Origin: Bdellovibrionales bacterium
GTDB lineage: Bacteria > Bdellovibrionota_G > JALEGL01 > JAGRAY01
Direction of reading: 5' to 3'
DNA length: 38,288 bases
Assembly (NCBI GenBank): GCA_020434375.1
Contig: JAGRAY010000001.1
Coordinates: 1-38,288, forward strand
Shown here piece by piece: positions 32,870 to 38,288 of the stretch. The notes under the pieces are model-generated. The model was not told where the DNA came from. It searched no databases and saw only the letters and a program-made list of their open reading frames with translations. Each line of letters starts with the position of its first letter. Position 1 is the first letter of the stretch. The position numbers were made by a program, and so were the translations under genes.

Positions 32870-33229
32870 ACTCATTGGCTATATCACTTTCGATAATACG
32901 TCTTTCTAACCATTGTTTTTTAAGTAGAAAATCGGGGCACTGCTATCCTATTTTTGCGGATCATTAGTTCTCTGTGAATCGCGGGATACATTCAGAGATT
33001 CGTCTTAAATTCCAAACCTAAGTGTGAGTGTCCAATGGTGGAAGAGAGGGAATGAAAAGCCCCTCTCGTAACTCGCGGACAACAAAGCCGAATTTAACAA
33101 TAACAACCCGTTAGCGACGAAGCGATTACATTTGAGTACTACCAAGTACCAAGGATTTCACCCGACCTGTTCCGCAAAGTTCCGCAAATTAATTAGACCA
33201 AACAATAGATGTAAAATATAATTTTATTA
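32870..33229. other. 360-bp intergenic region at the edge of the accessory segment
   Basis: No credible gene. It contains a 7-bp hairpin GAGAGGG (33044-33050) with CCCTCTC (33061-33067), next to TGGTGG, which on the minus strand reads as a CCA-ended, tRNA-like 3' arm but with a wrong-sized loop. A 10-bp tandem repeat is at 33169-33188. It may mark an insertion boundary. Confidence 0.4.
33169..33188. repeat. 10-bp tandem direct repeat
   Basis: GTTCCGCAAA occurs twice without a gap (33169-33178 and 33179-33188), 41 nt before the small orphan gene. Function unknown. Confidence 0.6.
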
Positions 33230-33580
33230 ATGAAATTTTCGCCTAAACTTCTTAATCAGACATTTAATTTAAAAATTTACTCGAGACGGTGGGGTCACTT
33301 TGACTCATACACGTGTAAAATTACAAACAGTGGTTGGTATTTTTCGTTTCACGGTATTGGAGGACGATGTAATAAAAAAGGACATCCGTACCTCTTTAAA
33401 AATTTTCGACAAGACCTGATCTGCTATCCAAGTGATTTAAGTTACGTTCTTGAGGATCTATGGGACAAAGTTCATCGAGACAAACTCAATCCAAATCAAA
33501 TTACCCCTAAGCTTAAAAAGATTGCAAAGTGGATCAGCGAAACTGAGAAAAATAGACCCAAATGGAAAATTAAAAACTAA
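33230..33580 (+). CDS. Small hypothetical protein (116 aa)
   Basis: 116 residues, not recognised. The mid-part is rich in aromatics and Gly (SGWYFSFHGIGGRCNKKGHPYLFKNF) followed by YPSDLSYVLEDLWDKV, and the C-terminus is Lys-rich (KIKN). No signal peptide or membrane helix. The length, compact aromatic core and lone position with its own flanks recall small cassette-type proteins, but no attC site was found. No ribosome binding site is visible before the ATG. It converges on the SIR2-like gene across a hairpin. Confidence 0.6.
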   Translation: MKFSPKLLNQTFNLKIYSRRWGHFDSYTCKITNSGWYFSFHGIGGRCNKKGHPYLFKNFRQDLICYPSDLSYVLEDLWDKVHRDKLNPNQITPKLKKIAKWISETEKNRPKWKIKN

Positions 33581-33626
33581 GACCTTATATTATCTGATCC
33601 ACGCCGCGTGAATAATCATAAAGATT

Positions 33627-33650
33627 TTTAGAGGCAAATTGGCCTCTAAA
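33627..33650. terminator. Hairpin between convergent genes
   Basis: TTTAGAGGC (33627-33635) and GCCTCTAAA (33642-33650) pair as a 9-bp stem with loop AAATTG. Placed between the 116-aa gene and the SIR2-like gene, it could terminate both, though neither side has a long T-tract. Confidence 0.45.
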
Positions 33651-33678
33651 CAACCATTCAGCTTGTACGGCACGAAGG

Positions 33679-34650
33679 TTAGTGATTCAACTTTGCAAGC
33701 CAGGCTGAGTTACTTGACATAAAACACTTATCCAAGTCATTAGGTCCACACATGGCCAAATCATAGATTCTCTCACCCACATAGTTAGCCTCATCTGCGG
33801 TTTTATTAATTACAAACAATTTAAGTTTTCGGCCTAGCTTTCTTGTGAGAAATGAAAACATCACTTTTGCTAATGTATCTGACTCGGGCAAGCTGTACCC
33901 GAATATAACTAAGTTCTCTGCTTGTTGAATTGCCGAAAATGCATCGTGCCAAAAATGAATCATTGATCGCCGATTTCCATAGTCTTTCAAATAATCCGGC
34001 ACAATTACATATGCATCTTCGCTGCTAATTTCCCCCATATTGGATCTACATTCTGGGAAGTAGTTGTCACTAACGACGATTTCTAAATCTTTTGTCGATG
34101 AATCGATCGGAGTTTTATTTATGAAATTCAAAGAACCATGCGGTTTAATTAAGGAAATATTATTTTCTACCTTGGGAAGCCTTTCAGATACTTTGTCGAT
34201 AAGCCATGATGAAGGGTTCCCATCTAGACCGTATCCGCCCTTAGGGGACCAAAGTCCAGCCTTCCACAATAAGCGCTCTACGAATATGTCATAGTTGAAC
34301 GAGATAATAATATCTAAAGGTCTAAATATTCTTTGGATTTCTGAAAGTGCATTATTTTCTATATTTTGAGGTGGGGTGGTTAGTAGATGTTCTCTAGAGA
34401 AAGTACAAAACCGTCTTTTTAAGGTTTCTGACTCAGATGATGTGAGACTTAAAGCTAAGAACGTTAAGCTTTTTTCCAAATCTTCCGATGCAAATCCGAC
34501 TAACTTATTTTCATAGTCCGATTTGTATTTTGCAACAAAAGCTTCAAGCAATGTTTTTGATAGTGGGTATTGGCACTTTGAAAAATGATGAGAAAATCCT
34601 GCGCCTAATACGAACACTCTTCTAGCTTCTGGCTTTTTTCTTAAAAACAT
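33679..34650 (-). CDS. SIR2-like domain protein (putative NAD-hydrolysing defence effector)
   Basis: 323 residues from the chosen start. SIR2-like features: the Rossmann nucleotide loop RRVFVLGAGFSHHFS near the N-terminus, followed by YPLSKTLLEAF; IIISFNYDIFVERLLW, the conserved FNYD; IKPHGSLNFI, the HGS with the catalytic-type His; and LVIFGYSLPESD near the C-terminus. These match standalone SIR2-like proteins of bacterial defence systems, some of which deplete NAD. The ATG at 34650 is preceded by AAGG. Extending upstream in frame to 34911 would add 87 residues that only mirror the AbrB-like gene on the other strand. It is divergent from that gene, 43 nt away. Enzymatic activity and role are inferred. 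Confidence 0.8.
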   Translation of the reverse strand: MFLRKKPEARRVFVLGAGFSHHFSKCQYPLSKTLLEAFVAKYKSDYENKLVGFASEDLEKSLTFLALSLTSSESETLKRRFCTFSREHLLTTPPQNIENNALSEIQRIFRPLDIIISFNYDIFVERLLWKAGLWSPKGGYGLDGNPSSWLIDKVSERLPKVENNISLIKPHGSLNFINKTPIDSSTKDLEIVVSDNYFPECRSNMGEISSEDAYVIVPDYLKDYGNRRSMIHFWHDAFSAIQQAENLVIFGYSLPESDTLAKVMFSFLTRKLGRKLKLFVINKTADEANYVGERIYDLAMCGPNDLDKCFMSSNSAWLAKLNH

Positions 34651-34674
34651 ATGCCTTAAATATTTAATAGTACA

Positions 34675-34686
34675 ATGGTATACCAT
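34675..34686. promoter_or_regulatory. Palindromic operator between SIR2-like and AbrB-like genes
   Basis: ATGGTATACCAT is a perfect 12-bp palindrome in the 43-nt divergent gap. TACAAT (34671-34676), a possible -10 for the AbrB-like gene, overlaps its edge. It is a likely binding site for the AbrB/MazE-type protein and could control both directions. Confidence 0.55.
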
Positions 34687-34693
34687 CAGTGGA

Positions 34694-34915
34694 ATGATTA
34701 AGAAACTAGTTCCCCACGGTAATGCCTTGGCCTTAATTATTGATAGGCCGATCTTAGAACTTTTGAGAATTGAAGCCCATACTCCGCTTGAAATTGAGAC
34801 CGTGGATGGAAAATCTCTAACAATTCGCCCTGTGCGAAATAGCGTGGCGTTAAAAGCGGCCATGAAAGAAATTAATCGCAAATATCGAAAAACACTTAAA
34901 AATTTGGACAAATGA
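34694..34915 (+). CDS. AbrB/MazE-like (SpoVT-AbrB fold) DNA-binding protein
   Basis: 73 residues. Residues 1-47 (MIKKLVPHGNALALIIDRPI...LLRIEAHTPLEIETVDGKSLTIRPV) fit the swapped-hairpin AbrB domain of MazE/AbrB regulators; the C-terminus is a basic helix (MKEINRKYRKTLKNLDK). MazE-type proteins normally repress their own promoter and may neutralise a toxin through the C-terminus. No MazF follows; instead the next gene, 19 nt on, is a nuclease-like protein and the divergent gene is SIR2-like. It is probably the regulator of the cluster. Confidence 0.78.
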   Translation: MIKKLVPHGNALALIIDRPILELLRIEAHTPLEIETVDGKSLTIRPVRNSVALKAAMKEINRKYRKTLKNLDK

Positions 34916-34934
34916 TAATCTCATCCGCTTTTCA

Positions 34935-36644
34935 GTGAACCCAAATATGCTTCACTTTCGCCAAACCCATGGAATTCGCTTAGGACTTAGTGAACTCGTA
35001 GGTGGTTCGCCCAGGACTATGGCAGATTTAATTGCCGTTTTATCGACGCTCCCGGTCACTCCAACAAGAATAATCCTATCTAAAATACAGATCCTCATGG
35101 CTAATGAGGACTCGAGCGACTTCGAAAACCACATGCGGACTCATTACGTTGGGCCAGCATGCATCGAAGCTCTGAAAAAGTACTCCGCTGTCAAAGGAGC
35201 ACAGGTCAGACTATTTACCAAAATGGCGATTCTTCTAGTCCAGGAAGTTTTTCGTCAACATCATGATATCAAAAAGTCAGGGCCAGCTGAGGTAGAGTAC
35301 GTCATACCTAAAATTTCAGAAGCGATTTTAATCGCGAACGATATATGCAACACAGTTACATCTAAATCTGATAAAAATATGGCTGAGCCTGATAACTATG
35401 CCACCTTTGCCCTACCAGAAATGCTTTTTAACTATTCCGACCAGTTTCGCTATGCCATTGGTCGCTCGTATTTAATTTATGAAGGTTTAAAAGAACGTTG
35501 CCGTACCGAATATCCTGATGATTTTTTCGACGTCGATGCCTTTTTTAAGGAGAAACTTAAAATTGGCTTCGATGATTATTTTTTTGCAATCTTTGCTTTG
35601 TATTCGCAGTGGAGCTTTTCTTTTAAAGACCTAGCTAACCAATCTGGCTTGATTGATCCTACTACTTGGATTGAATCGCCTTTATTAAGGACAAGGATTA
35701 ACAACATCTTGGCTTTATTTGAGGACTCCTGGGAGCAACCTCAAACAATTTCAGATGTAGAGAATCTCGAGATTATTAGGGAAGTTATCTATGAGAATTT
35801 TCATCTTAGAAAATCACCTCTTCTTAAAATTCCTGAAGGCATTCTTTGTGGAAGCTTGCAGCACATCATGAGCAAATGCTGGAATGGTCCATATTATGAA
35901 ATTATTGACCGAGGAAATGAATGTCAAAAAGATCTGTTCTTTCGTTTTCTAGGTAGAACAATAGAAATGTATGTTCAAGGCCTATTAAAAGACGCTTTTA
36001 GACATAAATTTAAGCAAATTACTTCTACATCAGGAAACCCAATTGCTGATGCCGCTGTTTACATTAAGTCTAGTTGGTGCTTGCTATTTGAAGTTAAGGC
36101 TAAACGCCCAACAAGAGAGATGACTTCTAGCGGTGATGCTCCAGCCGAGATGCAGGCGGTTGCCAAAATGGCTTTTGAAGGTCTTCAACAGCTTAATAAT
36201 AGAATTGCCGACTTTCGTGCGACCGGATTTAGGGGAAGAATTACCCCAATTCTAGTAACTGGTGGACTGTTTCCAATTAATAGTTTGCTATGGAAGCACT
36301 ATCTTCACAAAGTCGAGTCTCTTCCAATGATGAGTGACCTAGAGGTTGATTTACCCCAATTTATGAATCTCGAATCTATCGAAATTCTTACGGCACTAAA
36401 ACAGATTTGTGGAATAACCGATCTCTTAAGAGAGAAGCTCACTGATTCCTGGAAGGCTGAATCGTTACAAACTTTCCTTTTTTCTTATTATTTTCCTAAG
36501 TATCAAATCATTGAGCCATTAAATAAAACATGTGAAAGCCTTTATAAAGACCGCATGGCCGCCCTCATAAGGGCGCTTTTCCCCAATAAGGCTAGCGATT
36601 TTCCTGCTGACAATAGATGGCGTCCTGTTTTTAGCCGCACTTAG
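34935..36644 (+). CDS. PD-(D/E)XK nuclease-like protein, unknown family
   Basis: 569 residues. The N-terminal 300 or so are helical and not recognised. A PD-(D/E)XK-type core is visible in the C-terminal half: a helix with Glu344 in FRFLGRTIEMYVQGLL, Asp372 in NPIADAAVYI, then Glu386 and Lys388 in LLFEVKAKRP, and a following helix (AEMQAVAKMAFEGLQQL) that often carries accessory residues. This is the arrangement of restriction-like endonucleases. The start is GTG at 34935 (ATG at 34947 possible), 19 nt after the AbrB-like gene, so they are probably cotranscribed. Function in DNA cleavage is inferred from the motif only. Confidence 0.7.
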   Translation: MNPNMLHFRQTHGIRLGLSELVGGSPRTMADLIAVLSTLPVTPTRIILSKIQILMANEDSSDFENHMRTHYVGPACIEALKKYSAVKGAQVRLFTKMAILLVQEVFRQHHDIKKSGPAEVEYVIPKISEAILIANDICNTVTSKSDKNMAEPDNYATFALPEMLFNYSDQFRYAIGRSYLIYEGLKERCRTEYPDDFFDVDAFFKEKLKIGFDDYFFAIFALYSQWSFSFKDLANQSGLIDPTTWIESPLLRTRINNILALFEDSWEQPQTISDVENLEIIREVIYENFHLRKSPLLKIPEGILCGSLQHIMSKCWNGPYYEIIDRGNECQKDLFFRFLGRTIEMYVQGLLKDAFRHKFKQITSTSGNPIADAAVYIKSSWCLLFEVKAKRPTREMTSSGDAPAEMQAVAKMAFEGLQQLNNRIADFRATGFRGRITPILVTGGLFPINSLLWKHYLHKVESLPMMSDLEVDLPQFMNLESIEILTALKQICGITDLLREKLTDSWKAESLQTFLFSYYFPKYQIIEPLNKTCESLYKDRMAALIRALFPNKASDFPADNRWRPVFSRT

Positions 36645-36686
36645 ATGGGCTAGTTAATATGGTTAGCGATATTTAATTTTATGAAT

Positions 36687-36720
36687 GAATTTACCATTTT
36701 ATTATAAAAATGGTAAATTC
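36687..36720. promoter_or_regulatory. 14-bp inverted repeat, operator of the AbiEi-like gene
   Basis: GAATTTACCATTTT (36687-36700), spacer ATTATA, and its exact complement (36707-36720). AbiEi antitoxins bind inverted repeats at their own promoters, and the centre (TTATAA) could contain a -10. The downstream ATG at 36730 is therefore the best start. Confidence 0.7.
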
Positions 36721-36729
36721 AACATTCAC

Positions 36730-37311
36730 ATGCCCATTGACTCAATCCCTAATTCATTAAAAACACAAGGGCTACTAACAGCCCAAAAGCTTCGGAATCG
36801 TCTAGGTGTCTCGCAACCGACACTCTCGAGACTCGTAAAAAGCGGTTCACTTCGTCGATTTAGTCATGGGCTTTATGCTCATCCAGATTGTGCCGTTCCT
36901 CCGGAAGAAATCGATTTTGCAGTGGCCTGTGCGCGATTCGCCCCTACTTCTGCCATTGGTGGGTTGTCCGCCTTGTTTCACTACGGACTACTTGATCAAC
37001 CGCCTCATCAAATATGGGTCGTCATCCTTCCCCAGAAATCGGATCATAACGATTTCTACCGAACGCTCCGGACCAAGACATCTCCGAAGTATGGTATTGA
37101 CGTTTTCAAATTCTATCGAATGACCAATATAGAACGGACGCTTCTTGAAGCGCTGAAGTTTGCTCCTAAAATTGGTCCACGTATTGCTATATCAGCTGCA
37201 AGGATGGCCCTTCAAAAAGGCTTAACCACAGAAAAGAAGCTTGGTGAAATGGCAAAAAAACTAAAATTGAAATCCGTACTTGAAAAATATTGGGAAGCGA
37301 TCGTGATATGA
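36730..37311 (+). CDS. AbiEi-type antitoxin / wHTH transcriptional regulator
   Basis: 193 residues from ATG at 36730. An N-terminal winged helix (LLTAQKLRNRLGVSQPTLSRLVKSGSLRRFSHGLYAHPD) is followed by the AbiEi C-terminal region (ARFAPTSAIGGLSALFHYGLLDQPPHQIWVVI ... NIERTLLEALKF). AbiEi antitoxins pair with AbiEii nucleotidyltransferases in type IV toxin-antitoxin and phage-abortive systems. An ATG at 36685 is in frame but would place the operator inside the gene. The stop overlaps an ATG (ATGA), as normally with the toxin, but that frame has only 16 codons. Confidence 0.75.
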   Translation: MPIDSIPNSLKTQGLLTAQKLRNRLGVSQPTLSRLVKSGSLRRFSHGLYAHPDCAVPPEEIDFAVACARFAPTSAIGGLSALFHYGLLDQPPHQIWVVILPQKSDHNDFYRTLRTKTSPKYGIDVFKFYRMTNIERTLLEALKFAPKIGPRIAISAARMALQKGLTTEKKLGEMAKKLKLKSVLEKYWEAIVI

Positions 37312-37358
37312 AAAAGACGCTTGCTCATGAGGGCGTAGTCGCACGGGTACAAACTTAG
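37308..37358 (+). pseudogene. 16-codon remnant in the place of the AbiEii toxin gene
   Basis: ATG overlapping the AbiEi stop opens a frame (MKKTLAHEGVVARVQT) that ends at TAG after 16 codons. The position matches the usual AbiEii start. It may be a truncated toxin start or chance; no nucleotidyltransferase sequence remains nearby. Confidence 0.25.
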
Positions 37359-37446
37359 CCATATAAACTTATTAAGTAACATATTGAAATTATGGATAAA
37401 AACCTTAGATTCTATTTCGATTATTTCGACTATTGCGTTTATTTCA

Positions 37447-37462
37447 TATACTCTGTAGTATA
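37447..37462. promoter_or_regulatory. Promoter/operator of the HTH-PIN pair
   Basis: TATACT-ctgt-AGTATA is an inverted repeat five nt before the ATG. TATACT is also a good -10, with a weak TTCGAC 16 nt upstream. This fits autoregulation by the HTH antitoxin. Confidence 0.4.
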
Positions 37463-37467
37463 GATCT

Positions 37468-37944
37468 ATGCAAGCAATAGACAATTCCATGGTCGTAAAT
37501 ATTCCTAGCAAAGACGAAAGCAAAACGGCGGAAGAAGCTGCGCGTAGCTTGGCTAGGCACCAGCCTACTAAAAAAGAAAAAGTAGTTTCTTTGCAGTTTA
37601 TTAGGGGCGAAAAAAATAAAAGCCCCGAGGAAGTTAAAATACCCTTCGCCGCCTATCAATTGCTAATCAACTTACTTTCTGAAATGGCCCGGGGAAATGC
37701 TGTAACCTTAATGCCGATCCACGCTGAATTGACGACCCAAGAAGCGGCGAATCTGATGAATGTTTCCCGACCTTTTCTGATTCAACTCCTTGAAAAAGGA
37801 GAAGTGCCCTTCCGAAAAGTAGGAAGTCATCGCAGGATTCTTGCAAAGGATCTCTTCGAATACAAAAAAGGTATCGATATAAAGAGAAGTGAAACCTTGG
37901 ATGAACTGACCGCAGATGCTCAAAAACTGGGGCTGGATTATTAA
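37468..37944 (+). CDS. Excisionase-type HTH antitoxin of a PIN toxin pair
   Basis: 158 residues. The N-terminus is polar, with a Lys-rich middle. An excisionase-family helix-turn-helix is at LTTQEAANLMNVSRPFLIQLLEKGEVPFRKVGSHRRILAKDLFEYK (about residues 90-135). The C-terminus (SETLDELTADAQKLGLDY) likely contacts the toxin. The next gene, a PIN-domain ribonuclease, starts 2 nt later, the usual order of this toxin-antitoxin type. Confidence 0.8.
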   Translation: MQAIDNSMVVNIPSKDESKTAEEAARSLARHQPTKKEKVVSLQFIRGEKNKSPEEVKIPFAAYQLLINLLSEMARGNAVTLMPIHAELTTQEAANLMNVSRPFLIQLLEKGEVPFRKVGSHRRILAKDLFEYKKGIDIKRSETLDELTADAQKLGLDY

Positions 37945-37946
37945 TC

Positions 37947-38288
37947 TTGGCTCAGTACACTGCCCTTTTTGATGCATGTGTGTTGTATCCGATGGGTCTT
38001 CGCGACCTTTTGATGGAACTTGCCCTCACGGACACGTTTCGCGCACGGTGGACGAATGAAATACTAGATGAATGGGTTGATGCAATCCACGAAAGACGCC
38101 CCGACATTCCAAAACAAAATTTAAGCAAGCAGCGCGCGTTAATGAATGACCATGTCCGTGATGCCTTGATTGAAAACTACCAAGACTTGATTCCAACGCT
38201 ATCCTTGCCGGACCCTAAGGATCGGCATGTTCTAGCTGCAGCGATTCGTGGCCGTGCAGATGCCATTGTTACTTTTAATCTTAAAGAT
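37947..38288 (+). CDS. PIN-domain toxin (partial, cut by the window end)
   Basis: 114 codons visible, no stop. Starts at TTG, 2 nt after the antitoxin stop. PIN-domain acidic residues are visible: Asp in ALFDACVLYP, Glu/Asp in TNEILDEWVDAI, and the Asp in LPDPKDRHVLAAAI, followed by AIVTFNLKD. PIN toxins are metal-dependent RNases that cut tRNA, rRNA or mRNA. The C-terminus lies outside the window. Confidence 0.8.
   Translation, partial: MAQYTALFDACVLYPMGLRDLLMELALTDTFRARWTNEILDEWVDAIHERRPDIPKQNLSKQRALMNDHVRDALIENYQDLIPTLSLPDPKDRHVLAAAIRGRADAIVTFNLKD

Noticed and set aside
33034..33070. Functional tRNA or tmRNA gene on the minus strand
   Set aside because: The T-loop is the wrong size and no 5' acceptor or anticodon arm is present; at most a remnant.
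33100..33120. Integron attC-like bases near the 116-aa gene
   Set aside because: GTTAGCG resembles but does not fit the GTTRRRY core, and no paired RYYYAAC/GTTRRRY site with the expected fold was found.
34651..34911. 87-residue N-terminal extension of the SIR2-like ORF
   Set aside because: It is the reverse of the AbrB-like gene, which has a clear fold; the SIR2 motif begins just after the ATG at 34650, which has its own ribosome binding site.
1..38288. CRISPR arrays, rRNA, tRNA or transposase genes
   Set aside because: None seen: no regularly spaced repeats, no complete tRNA cloverleaf, no rRNA stretches and no transposase or integrase ORF.

Overview
The window is the replication-origin region of a bacterial chromosome, followed on the right by envelope genes and an accessory (defence / toxin-antitoxin) segment. 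Gene order (parB-parA-mnmG-X-mnmE ... jag-yidC-yidD-rnpA-rpmH / dnaA-dnaN-recF-gyrB-gyrA), moderate A+T content, many lipoproteins with Phe at lipobox -3, prepilin-like proteins and an MltB-type lytic transglycosylase suggest a Gram-negative delta-proteobacterium-like organism, possibly in the Bdellovibrionota/Oligoflexia. That placement is an inference from layout, not a database match.

Layout. (1) 82-7006, minus strand: two prepilin-like genes, mnmE, a GlmU-like hexapeptide-repeat protein, mnmG, parA and parB, so tightly packed (4-nt overlaps or very short gaps) that they look like one operon. Two perfect 16-bp parS sites lie inside coding sequence here. (2) 7007-7358: a non-coding gap holding copy 1 of a 110-bp palindromic repeat. 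(3) 7359-10758, minus strand: rpmH-rnpA-yidD-yidC-jag, every junction overlapping, ending in a hairpin terminator. (4) 10759-11273: promoter region of rpmH and dnaA. (5) 11274-20152, plus strand: dnaA, oriC (DnaA boxes, GC cluster, DnaA-trio-like repeats), dnaN, recF, gyrB, gyrA. (6) 20222-27206: a lipoprotein, a giant 1524-aa exported protein of unknown function, copy 2 of the 110-bp repeat, and an MltB-like lytic transglycosylase. (7) 27275-32869: TPR lipoprotein, hemL, two TPM-domain proteins, a DUF4388-type regulator, an EamA transporter. (8) 32870 to the end: an accessory segment with a small orphan gene, a SIR2-like protein divergent from an AbrB/MazE-like protein and a PD-(D/E)XK nuclease-like protein, an AbiEi-type antitoxin with no AbiEii toxin, and an HTH/PIN toxin-antitoxin pair cut by the window end.

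Around oriC transcription runs away from the origin on both arms, so core genes are co-directional with replication; the minus-strand exceptions on the right arm are the MltB-like and the SIR2-like genes. The most interesting items are the SIR2/AbrB/PD-(D/E)XK cluster with its palindromic operator, the near-identical 110-bp repeats either side of oriC, the orphan AbiEi gene, and the giant exported protein.
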